Assembly: GCA_921293015.1 (NCBI GenBank)
Contig: OV121094.1
Coordinates: forward strand, 1,912,764 to 1,976,763
Origin: Phorcus lineatus
Lineage: Eukaryota > Mollusca > Gastropoda > Trochida > Trochidae
Length of the DNA: 64,000 nucleotides
Direction of reading: 5' to 3'
The notes beneath the pieces are model-generated. The model saw only the letters and a program-made list of their open reading frames with translations, did not search any database and was not told where the DNA came from. Below, one piece after another: positions 1-11,900 of this stretch (within the stretch, counting starts at the first letter, position 1; each line of letters begins with the position of its first letter). The position numbers were made by a program, and so were the translations under genes.

Positions 1-1690
1 TGGTTGTCAGGTTGGACGGAAAGACTGATCCGCGTGTTCTTTATAATGGCACCATGACTGGTATTCGTTCCTGAATGAGATCTTGGATATCTATGTCAAA
101 CCTTTTACCCCGCTACATGAGTAAAGCGTGCTTCCACGTCAATCAAAGTCACGTGATCAGGTCATAGGTGTTGTTCATTTCTGTTTGTCTTTTTGATAAT
201 ACATTAAGACATTCGGTAAGATAAATTCGTTATGAAACCGAGTCGAGTGTGTAGTCACAAAACACAGACGAAGGTTGTTGTTCGCTTTATGGCCAGCAAT
301 AAATTACTACAAACTATGCATCTAATAAATAAACCCTGAAATAATAACAATATTTTAGAAATACATATCACAATCGGCTGAGCGCAAATACATGTATAAT
401 GTATAATATATTGGATATGTACTTCTATTTAAACATGATTTCATTTGAGAAATGCAAAAATTGCACACATACATATTACATATTACATATCATCTGCATT
501 AGTAAAATACGTATTTACAAGGCTGGCGAAAATAGATAATGCAGATTATTAAAAGACTTTTTAAATACTAAATTATTAAAACCATGTTTCATTCATTCAT
601 CTATGCAATCATACATAATAACACACATTGCATGTAATTTACACATACATTCAACCAAACACACATTGCATTTGAAATACACATACATTCAACCAACCAC
701 ACATGACTTTAAGTTTCAAATTCTTACCTTCAATACAACACACATGTTTAACTTAACATTAGAAAGAGAGTTTAGTTTAAGTTTAACATTGTTTAAGTTA
801 ATGTTTAAGTTAGAGATAATTATGATAATATAACACATGTAATGTGTTAATAAACTTTAGATAATACGACAGGACACATTGTACTACGTGTTCCGAAGGA
901 CATAACCATAAACCCCAAGACAAGCCAAACATACATGACATGAAACGCCAAAAAACTAAAGTTTACTAAACATGATATCCCTACTTATAGAAATACACAT
1001 TAATGAAATATACAATACAAACCAAAACTAACCTTGCTCATTTCAGTCCAGATCCAAATGAATAACACTGATCCAATGTGAGAAACACAAATGCAATAGA
1101 CAAGGTCTACGCACCTCCTGACAAATCTAAAGGAGTAACTTATAAAACTACATCTTAACCTTATATCCAGAAGACACAAGCTGAGAAGCATGAAAAAAGA
1201 GAATAAAGGGTCGCGCTTGGGGCAGGCTATTGTTTGATAGTGCACTGGTGATTAAGTGAGTGCAAAATGCTCATGCAAAAGCTGAAGTGAGATTGTTAGG
1301 TAAGCTAAGTGTGAAGTACTAGGTTAAAAGATATGATTGACTGAACATTGAATTCAGTCACATTTAAATACAAATTTCGCAGGAATAATATATCCCGTTG
1401 TCCCCCTTGACGGATGTTATAACTTATATTATCAGTGACGTTAACCATAAAGAACTAACATCGTTGTAATAGCACGCTAGACAATGAGTTTTGTGTATTT
1501 TATGAGCGCTTCAATTAGAGTAAAGTATGACAGGTAACTGTTTCCACTTCGTAAAGAAGGGACCTAATCTGGGGTTTTTTCTTAGCAATAATGTTTTCAA
1601 TTGTACATGTTTCTTTTAGAGTTTTAAGATATACCTCAGAAGAAAGAACATGTTGCTTTATAATGGAAATATAAATGAATCTTCTGGCAA
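1..1690. other. No gene seen; AT-rich upstream flank
   Basis: I see no exon-like reading frame with splice sites on either strand here. The sequence is AT-rich. A 38-bp direct repeat at 621-696 and short runs of the word GTTTAAGTT at 775-815 produce a chance open frame of 76 codons, which I do not call a gene. Confidence 0.5.
621..697. repeat. 38-bp tandem repeat, two copies
   Basis: Two adjacent 38-bp units start at 621 and 659. Both begin ACACACATTGCAT and end ACACATACATTCAACCAA; they differ at a few central bases. It is a small minisatellite without any sign of function. Confidence 0.8.
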
Positions 1691-1705
1691 GCAGAATTAT
1701 GTGAT

Positions 1706-1900
1706 TTAAAGGGGCACAGAGTAATTTGTTGGAGTCAAATAAATCAAACATCATAAATAATGTTATTCAATAGAAAAATAGTGGTTATTTCTGAAAATAA
1801 GAATCTTAATGCTTATCAGTTCACCATAGTGACAATAAACATAAACAAGTCGCAATTTATTATCGAAAACCGGACAACGGCGCGCGCCAATGACTGCGAT
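1706..1900 (+). repeat. Dispersed repeat with GGGGCACAGAG end, copy 1
   Basis: The block begins AAAGGGGCACAGAGTA and ends near TATCGAAAACCGGACAA (about 1861-1877). A second copy lies in the opposite orientation at about 62815-63000 and shares, in order, the GGGGCACAGAG end, a TTTCTGAAAAT word, a CATAGTGAC word and the ATCGAAAACCGGACAA end. A shorter related piece is at 22455-22500. It is a mobile-element remnant of unknown class. Confidence 0.65.
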
Positions 1901-2609
1901 GTAATTTTGGACAAAAAGGGGTCAAGTGGGCGCACCATTTCGACTTCTTAAGATTTATATTGCCCTTTTTCGATTATCGTTAAAAAAAAACAAGAAAATA
2001 TCGTAATTTTGACAGTTGAGAGTTAAAAATGGAAGTTTAGAAAGGCGATTTGAACGTATATCAGGGCAAATGGTAGTTTCAATTTTGACTTTATTCCCGC
2101 CATATACTTTTTTTTATGAAACATACCCTGTGTCATTTTAATACTTTATTGTGCGTATTTAACCCGAACATGATATTCACCTTTGTAAGTGTAATATTAA
2201 AATTAGGCCTACATTGGAGGTGGGGATTAGAAATATAGACAGAATTAGAAATATTAGATTAGAAATATGAGAAATATTTAATACCTTTAAATTTGAGATA
2301 ATAGTGAATTCATATACAAAATTTCGTATGTTTCAAGTGAATTTCTAATAAATTTGATATTTGAGTAGATCTATAGATATGTTATCTTGCGAATAAAAGG
2401 GATATTTCATGATTTTAAAGACTTACACGAGAGAGAAATCTTTGCATTCCACACACCATGCAAAGAAAACAAATGGTTTTGTCTCAACTGTTTCTATTTT
2501 TACAATTTTCCATAATTTATTCATTAGTTATGTTACCTTTTCGAGCAGCAGAAACTTTAAATATGCCTGTTTATATCAAAATATCTTTTTTTCCGGATTT
2601 TAAGACACA

Positions 2610-2617
2610 TCACATGA
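2610..2617 (+). promoter_or_regulatory. Possible M-box/E-box upstream of HPS3
   Basis: The word TCACATGA lies 91 nt before the HPS3 start codon. TCACATGA is the E-box form preferred by MITF/TFE-type factors, which in vertebrates control genes of melanosomes and lysosomes. HPS3 works in lysosome-related organelles, so the site fits, but an 8-base match can arise by chance. The transcription start is not known. Confidence 0.3.
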
Positions 2618-2633
2618 CACGATCGAGGACAAA

Positions 2634-2660
2634 ATGGCGCTGCCCATGGTGGGCGATTAG
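2634..2660 (+). other. Short upstream ORF in the HPS3 leader
   Basis: An eight-codon frame (M-A-L-P-M-V-G-D, stop TAG) lies 47 nt upstream of the HPS3 start. Its ATG follows AAA and is followed by G, so its context is reasonable. If the mRNA leader begins upstream of it, this frame could lower translation of HPS3. Whether it is transcribed cannot be seen here. Confidence 0.35.
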
Positions 2661-2707
2661 TAAATATACAAAACTAAGCGAGCGGACAATTCTGGACGCC
2701 TATCAGT

Positions 2708-2921
2708 ATGGTTCGGGTATTTGATTGTCACAGTTTCAAGGCGAAGAAGGTCATTCCAATTCAAGATGAGCCTTTAGCGATCTGTTCGGATGAGAAGCAC
2801 GTGTTTGTAGCGACGAGGCGTTGTACAGTTGTTGTTTACGCTAAAACGGAGGACGCATTCAAGGAAACGACACGATTTGATACGATATCACTTGTGGAGA
2901 AACTACTGTATAACACGGCGA
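2708..2921 (+). CDS. HPS3: HPS3 coding exon 1
   Basis: Encodes residues 1-71 plus one base: start of the N-terminal propeller-like domain (M-V-R-V-F-D). The donor is GCGA|GTGAGT, phase 1. The frame stays open past the donor to 3076, but that extension does not resemble HPS3. Confidence 0.9.
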
Positions 2922-5900
2922 GTGAGTCGTTTGTTTGTATTTTCAAACTGATTTCAAGTAATATTTTTTTTCTTGCAGAAGATTTGATTGAAAAAACCCA
3001 CTGTCAACTATATATATATATATACCGTTACGATTACGTGTTCGCCAGTATTACAAGTGATAGTAGACGTTTTTGAATAAAAGTCCATTAAACTTTACTG
3101 ACAAACTTCATCACTGTTGATGATGGTCTATCTTTGGAAAGATCTGAAGGTATTTTATCAAATGTTGAATGTTCAAACTGCATAAAGAAGTATAAAAATT
3201 TGAATGTTGAGTTAATTCAATATCTTGCAATGTTAATGCAATACATGAGCTGTATGTCCAATATATATATATATATATGAAAAAAGTTCACCAATTAGAA
3301 ATTGATCTTCAGCTCCCAGGCGTTATATATTGAAAAATACGAAGTCAGAAGTAAAAACAATCCATTTTAATGGCTAGCGCTTTCAGCTCAACGAGCCTCT
3401 TCAGGCCATACATACAACGGATAATGCGTTGCCGAGCAACGTCATCGTGTACAACATGACGTCATTACATTAATACGTCACAATATAGGTTACAATAGGA
3501 TACATGTACAGCAAAACATTTAAGTTCTAGAATTTAACCTTGGTGAAAACATTTTGATATATATATATATACTATCATCACAGTAGGGCCGAGTATTGCA
3601 CCAAATTTTGTATCACTGCATGATGATAGTTTGAAGTAGTTAGTGCACAGTAATTGCAACTCTCCCTTTTATAAAGTTATTATGTGATGTGAACAGTTTA
3701 TCTTTCTCCTACATTGTGATAACTTTCAGTCTATCACGCCTTTTGACCTATTTCTTGGGTAAGATATAACCAGCAATGTGCTAAAACATCACAATCAGAC
3801 AACCTTCAACTTGTGAGTAATTTAAGGAGAAGTTACTCACTATTGTCTGTGCTGAAGATTGTCTGTTTATCAACGAGCTTTATCTTCATCATAGAATGAG
3901 TCTGTAATCAGTGTATTGTCTGCATACACTATGACTACATTTTGGGTTGACAAATAGGAAATAATTTTTAAATGGTTAATTTCCACAAGAAGTTTTTATT
4001 ATCAAGTAACAAATTTCAAATTTAAAAAAGTCAAAAGTTCAAGTATTGATGTAGGATTGCAATTTCAAAGATAAGTAATTCTGAAAGTAGGATTAAGTGA
4101 AAAAGCAAGCTCAAAATCCATGGGGAATTGAACCAAAGTTCTCTTTGAGTGAGTCTTATTCTCTTTTAGTTCATGTTCGTAAAAATTATTTAATGAAAAA
4201 TTGCCACAAGAGTTTTGTTATCATTAATGAAGTCATCAAAAGCAGCAAAGTTCCTTCGTTATCCCAAGGTTTAGTGTTCACATTATGCTTTATAAATTGT
4301 AAACTTACATTGCTGATCTCACTTGCAGAAAACTACCTAATAACCATTGAATTCAAAAAGTCATGGAAGAACCTAACAAAGTACATCAGAGTGTACTTGA
4401 ACTGGGACACAGACACGCCCCAGGGCACAAAGATCAAAACCAAAGTGAGAATCGCAGGTAAATCTCACTCCTCTCTGATCTCATCAACACAAAACTACCT
4501 GGACGTTGTAGAAATACCAGTCGACCGGAACATCTCCGATGTCTCGTTATGCTCACATACTGGAAACTTTGCAATCGCAGTGGACCGAGAGGTTAAAGTA
4601 TTTCATCTTGTTGACAAGACCGTGCCAAGCTCGGGGAAGACTTACCGGGATGTAGAGATCTTCCTCGAGCTTTGCTACAACTTCCGGGTGTCTACTCTTG
4701 CTGTGTGTGAAGACTGCATAGTCTGCTGTGCACAGACTGAGTTCCAGGCCATCAGACTGGAGTACACAGACTCGGACACCGGCCAGAAGAGAGATCAACA
4801 CAACATCGATGGGAGGAGGTTTGTGTGTTATTTGTGTTATTTCAAAATATATGATGTAGATCATATGGCACTTTTCCTCTGCCTGACATCTAACTTCTTT
4901 GGTTTAAGACATTAGAAAAAGGTTGTTAGTTATAATGAAAACCAATCTAGAAGGTGATGTTTTGACTCTCTTTTATTTTATACATTTCTATCAGATATGA
5001 AAGACACTGATATTATCAAAATGCCCGATATGCTTGCAGGTCGGATGACCGTGATAGCCTTGGTCACATCTACCGTACCACTCCCTCCCCTGGCTCCTCC
5101 TACAGGGCCAACAGTCGCCTCTCCTCATTGGCTGACACGGACCAGGTCTTTGAGTCAGATCCTCCAATCATTACAGAGCATGTCGAGTACTCTACGATTG
5201 GTCAGAACCGTTCAACCAATCCCAGTCCTTACACCAACATCGACCTTGCCAGTCAACATTCCAGTTTGTCCACATCAAGTCAGATCACTGACGATGAATA
5301 TTTCCAGTCCTGGAGGTTTGACGGGGAGGATTCAGAAACAGGGGAGATAATCATTCATCTTCAAGGCCTTCAGGGCACGTCTGAGTCCTTCAGTGTCAGT
5401 CAGAAGTCGTCTCCACCTGTGCTGCGGGATCTTAGAGGTAGGATATCATTGTAGCAAATTGCATTTTATTATTTGTGATGAAAAGTATGGTCATTCATGA
5501 CATTACCCTATGCTTTCAATAACTCCATAGATGAATTGAAAGAAGGCTGGAACCAACAACCCAACCAATTCATGCAGGAGAATTGTACCAAATCCGGTGT
5601 TATAAAGAGTATGTCTCCCTCCATAGCGTTATTTTGAAGCAGATGTGACTGTAAATAGAAGAATTCAAGCACACTCTTTCGGTTGGTCGTCAGGGGTCTA
5701 GAGGTAAAATGTTTTGATGAAGAAGAGAAGGCTTCCAGGTTGTCTCTCAGGTTGCCAATGTCTCTATATTTCAATAACCTGGAATCAGGAAAAGGGAGAT
5801 AAGGATGTGTTGATTATTCTTACTATGCAGGAGGTCCTTTCAAGTCTGCCGGCGGAGTGAGAGCGGTCATGTTGCTTCACTTCACGGACACAGACATGAG

Positions 5901-8900
5901 GGAAGACTGGCGCCAGGTCATGCTGCTGCCCTCGTATCTACCAGGTTTCTATGACTACCAGATAATCTTAATGTCAGATTTATGGAGTACTGGGGTAAAG
6001 ACAAATGATAAGATTTTGATCATCATAATGCATTTGTCATCGATCAGCATGATCTTGCAGGTAAAGATGGTAATGGTGGACACCTCTTTGATTTTAGTTC
6101 CACTGATCAGTGATTAATCATAAGACCCTTTGACAAGTGATTGATATGAAATGTAAATATTCCTTGTATCTCCAGGTATGTCCCGGAAACTGGACTCGGG
6201 GATCAGTTTGAGTCCGGTCACATCCCCCTCCTACCGGAACCTGGGGTCCATGTGCTGCTTTGTGAGCGGGAGTCGGGGCGGGTGTCTCTACTCCCTGTAC
6301 CCCCGGGTCAAGATGGTGTCCTGCTACAGATACACCACCAGCGCTGTCAAGGTACCATTTCCCCTTTAGCTCATGAAATCCTAGAGTTCTGACAGGTAAG
6401 TGAGTACCTGGCAATAAGTCGGGTATGACCCAGACTCGGATCCAAATTCAAGGACTTGAGTACCCGACTAAGTGAAATGACTTTCAGGTAAACAAAATAC
6501 ATCTTATCTTTGTCATAAATGTAGAATGATAACAGATTTATCATTTGTTAACAAAGGAAAACCTGCTGTACTTCAGGAGTGGCAAACATAAATATATGTG
6601 ATATATTTTGAATATTTGAAGAAGAGAAACAAATAAACAACCAACAAATGCAAAATATTTTAAGTTTTCATGTAAAGTCTCCGATCTTTTATATTTCATC
6701 ATATCAATCACCCTTTTGTGATTGACTTGTCCAAACTCAGTAGTAGAGATTGTTTTGTTTTCATATATGACAAGGGTTTCAAATTAGCCTAAATGAATAG
6801 TCCACATAAATCTTTGTATAATAAGATTATTTTTAATAAACAAGATAATTTCCTATGATGTTACCGTGTGATATCATCTCTGTAGAAATAAACTTTATAT
6901 ATTCATCAAGCATCCCATCCAGTGGAAGTTTTCCTATACCTGGATATGCGTTATATTTAACACATATTTACTTTTTTCTATCAGTCTAAATAATTTACCC
7001 AACATGTCTAGTGTGGTATAGAGCGAGTATGTATTGGAACTCTGTATCATGGTACTGGATCTAAAGGTTCTTTCGTCTAACAAGTCACAAGTCCTGTTAT
7101 CAAGCTACTTTGTAAACGCAAGACATTTCCCCAGGTGATTCCCAACAACGGCCTACTTCAGGTGGCAACAAAGACAGGAATAGAAACCTACACTTCTCGG
7201 GAGAAGACTGTTGCCGTGCATCAAGTCGAGGAATTTGATTTTAACACCAAGGTATGTATAATGTACCATTAATCAATTTGGATAACAATATCTAATATAA
7301 ATTTTAATGTTTCTTAATGAATTGTCATGCAGACTATCTTTTTAATATAAAATGGAATTTTGTAGTCTTTGATCTTCATGCAAATGGTTTAGTCTATTTT
7401 GAAATAGTAGCTTTACCAGTGACAACATCAAAATATCTGTTGTTTTCCCAAACCCTAGTTGGGGGGTTGGCGGTTTTAAGCTAAGCTATAGATGCATTGA
7501 TGACATTATTATCAAATTATGAAGGTATTCTTTGTAAATATCCTGTGATAACGCTCTTGAACTATTCATTATATGTCCATTGGATAAAACAGTTACATAC
7601 AGAAAATACATGCAAATACTAGCCTTCAAATCCAATAGTTATCAAGTTAATATTGACTCTCAAATGATAATATTGACGAGATGAAAATGACAGATCAGCA
7701 GGAAGACGCACAAACATGAAGGCAGCCATTTTGAATGCTTTAAATGTTGATAAATATGAAAAAATGAATGTTGTATTTTTAGGCCTCGCCTCCAACTGAT
7801 CTTGAAATTTGTCTGATCGGTATCCAACCCTTCATTGGCGCCACGGATATTGCCATGACAACAGACCATCTGATTCTTTTGACCAAAGTGGATGATCCTC
7901 ACAGGTGATTTGAATAATTATCCCCAAATCTTTTCTAAAAATAATGTCATGAACAATGTTATGTAAAGCTATTTGCATATCATTTAATTAATTCCAACAA
8001 ATTTGATCACCGGAATATATTGTAAGCATTTACTTTTCAAATCTCTTAATTTGGTTGGTGCTTATCTACCTCGGTAATGAGCGGTAACTGTCCCGAACAG
8101 GCGGATCCACTAAAGATACAAATGTGCTTATACATTAGAAAAGTAAAAGAAGAGGAGGGTGCCCATCAAACACATGATGTAACAGCAGTGACTTCTCAAG
8201 GCTTTGATTTGTTATGTTTCAGCACTCATATCTGACAAAGGCGCTCACAAAGTAAAATCTTCAAAGCCTTGACAAGTCATCCACTGTTATTCATGTATTC
8301 GACGGAGACCCCCTTTTCTTCATCTTCAAATTTATCTTTGCTTTTTTTTGCCCATTCTCATGTTTGCTTTTCAAATAGGTTTGTAGGTTTTCCCCCTGTT
8401 CAGTGGCAGAGTCAGGGTGCGTGTAGTAGTTCAACATTTCTTGTAAAAAGCAGTTAGCCCCAATCAAAGTCAGATTTTGATGAGCTTTTGTGTAAAAACC
8501 AAAAGCTCAACTCATGTCAACATCACCCTTTAAAACTTCCTGAAACTTTGAGCTTATAAAAGACAATTTTGCCTCAATTATAGCAAAATTCACTTTTCTC
8601 TGCCCCAGTGAGGAAACCGTGTGGGGTCTGTACGCGCTACAGACGTGTAGTCCCGTGGATCTCTACAGAGATATGGTGAGTTTACCTAGCAGACAGATGA
8701 AAATTAAGTTATATTTTATATCTTGGTTAGTCATATTATTTCTCCTTAAAACTTAATAGTCTATGAATAATAAAAAATAATTTTGATACTGACATCTCTT
8801 CGGAAAGAATATGAAGTGATTATACAGAATATGTAATAAATATAAGAATAATCTCCCCCTCTCCTCACTTTTTAGATAAAGTCAAGCATGTAATTGCTCA

Positions 8901-11900
8901 GCTCAATTGCTCAATTCAACCCGTTTATCACTCCTCTTTAAACTTGGCGATAATTGTAAATCTTAAACCATGTACAACAATACACAGTTGTTCCTCTATG
9001 CCTATTATGGGGAAATGATTTAAGTAATAGTGAACCAGCTGATAAGGATGAGCTACAAATATCACATCCTGCATGCTTCATAGATCATATCTGTATTCCT
9101 TGACAAATATAGTGTTTATCTCATCCAGTGAGAAAGAAAAGTAGGTTTTTCACCAATGGCTATGCCACTTATACAATATGAACTTTTCTACCACTTGAGG
9201 TGAATTAAACATGGTATTTGTCAAGGGAAAAGCAGATATTCTATTTATTCTATGATCTAAGTTGTGTTTTATGTTGAAATTGACCTCTTTCAAAGATGTA
9301 TTTGCGGCCAAAGAAAACTAGTACAAAAATTGTATGTGACGTCTAAGCAATGTTCTTATTAGAGTGACAAGAAAGGATGTCGCCACTGTTGCCAGATAGA
9401 GGGTTTAATTAACTGATAGAATAGAGTATCTCGCTCTCAATCATGTAGTAAATCAGCATATTTGTATCCTCGAGCTCCTTTGAGCTTTGGTCTAGTTTAG
9501 GTATTACAGAGGCTCTGTTGAAACAAAACTGCTGATGTAGCATTATCAATGAGTTGTGAATAGAATATTCTTTAAAGTTTCTCCTTTGAATAGATTCATA
9601 CAAGGAGCTTATTCTGTTATTTGCAAAAGGAATTTCTTCATATTTTCTAAAAATACACAATTTCAAATGGCAGGTGAGCTTTGCATGCAAGGTGATGGAG
9701 ACGGGTCCGTCGAGCTACATCCATCTTGTACAGGAAGCCCATCTCCACATCAAAGGTCAAGCTATGTTGACCTTGACCCCGGAAACTCATGTCGAAGACC
9801 ACTTCCTGGAGTCGTGTGCTCTGCTGGGAGAATTCTACTCACTGTAAGTCTCACATGTTACTCAAAGTACATAAGGAAACATGTGCAAAATGTTGATCAT
9901 GCACTGTTTTCTTTCCTTTCAAATTAAATTACCTTTTTCTCAGGTAACCTCTGTTACTGTATTTCTTGTTACTATAAAAATACCAGTGATAATTTGCAAA
10001 AGGGATGCTGTCCACATCAGGACCACACATGTATATGTGAAGAATTTCCAGTTTTATCAATGCTTATAGGAACAGTATATGCTCATGTAACAGAAGTGAT
10101 TGTGAGATCACCTACCGTGGGAATCGAACCCGGGACCTCCTAGACTCTACCCATTCAGCCAAAGAGATATCCCTCAGGCCAAAGCCAATATGAATGCTTT
10201 TATTTCACCCTGCCACCCTCAGTTTTAAGTAATGTCGCCATATCTACAACCAATCAGGGTTAGCTATCTCTAGCCCAAAAAGCGCTCCTCTTGTATCAGA
10301 GGTTAGCAGGGAAAATAATCTCTGAGTACTCTCCTTGGGTTGCATAAACTAAAACTGTTATCTACTTCCTTATGGTGAAATATACATACTCTCCTCTTTA
10401 CAACATTTTAGATCTGTATTTCCTGTATATGTATTCCATATATGGTATCTGTATTGGTCACAGCCCAGACGAGGAAGACTGGCGCCTGTGTCTGCCATAC
10501 TACATGATGTCCAACCTGAGTCTGGAGGATATCGTCAGACAGGCAGTACAGCACAAACAACACAGCAAACTGGTACAAGCATTTAGGATTCAGACTCTAA
10601 AATACATCCCTGTCTTGTTACAAAACATCTTTAATTGCCAACTTATGAATGTTTTTTATTTGTCTCTTTAAAAGTATAAGATTGATAATTCAAATATCAT
10701 GAAAACAGAATGTGAAGTGTTCAGCCTTCTCGGTTACGTGAGTATGATCATATTCGGAGATATGTTAAGTTAACACTTTGGTGGATAAAGGAATTGTCAA
10801 AGGTAGGAAACGGGGGTTGGGTCACCAATTAAAAAGGAGGGGAAGGGGTCACTATGGGGTTCACACTTTCTTGGGGAAATTTATTAAAATAGAATTCAAA
10901 AGGAGGTTGGGGGGGGGGGGGGGAGGGGAGGGGGGGTTTATACATTTTAAGGGAAATCAATTAAAATAAACATATTCAAAAGATGCAGTGGGGGCTCACC
11001 CCCTCGGGTTCACACTTTTTATGGAAAATTTGAGAACATAAAATTCAAAAAGAGGGATGTGGATTATTGCCAATTTATAGATCCACCACTGAACACGTGC
11101 ATACCCAGCTCCAAACAAACAATGACAACATAAACTTAGAAGGAGGGACCAACCGCCTGAAACATCACCATATCTGCCATCTCCTATCTAGCTCTGAACC
11201 AGCAATGATGCCTGTACACTAATCGACTGTTGCAGGGGTCTCCAGTGGCCTATGGTAAAGGCCTGCTCTACTATCTCAACTACATCCTCTTCCTGGACGA
11301 GGACCCTATTGACGTCAAGGAGGTCAGTCCACAGTATCAAGTATTTTAGTCTCTGTTTCTTTGAATAGTGAGGTAGTTTGATCAACATCATAGAGTCAAC
11401 ACATCCATGCCATGTTGTGTATTAAACCTAGGTTGAACAATAATGTATGACCCCTTTTGTGTGAAGATAAGAATTTCAGGGACTTTAGCCTGAGTAGTCT
11501 GACAACTTGAGTACTCGAGTCTAATTTTGTTGACCTGTGGAAGCCTTACCTGGTTCACAGTAACAGTAATAAATTGTGTTCGACCCTTTACTACATAAGT
11601 GAAATATGACTGAAAATGTCTGTTGATTCTGGAAGATAATATTGATTATGTTTTTATGACATTATGGATTTAGCAACTTAAGTATTTTTAATTAAATAAC
11701 AGAAATTAATTTATACTTAAATATTGACATGCTTCTGTTAGCAAATTATTGATACAGGACTTAGGAAAGAATGGATGTGTAGGAAGCATTTTTGGTTTGG
11801 TTCAAGGTGGGTCTACTCTGATGGTTGTCAAAGAGCAAAAAAATACTTCAAATGTTGCAATCTTATTAAAATCATTTTTGTTTATGTTTCATAGATCTAA

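Noticed and set aside
2409-3076. Three open frames around the HPS3 start (2409-2603, 2458-2724, 2708-3076)
   Set aside because: The first two have no similarity to anything and overlap the leader. The third is real only up to the donor at 2921; the rest is intron read-through.
10105-10185. Possible tRNA gene
   Set aside because: A- and B-boxes are present, but no full cloverleaf with paired acceptor ends is visible, so it is called a SINE head.
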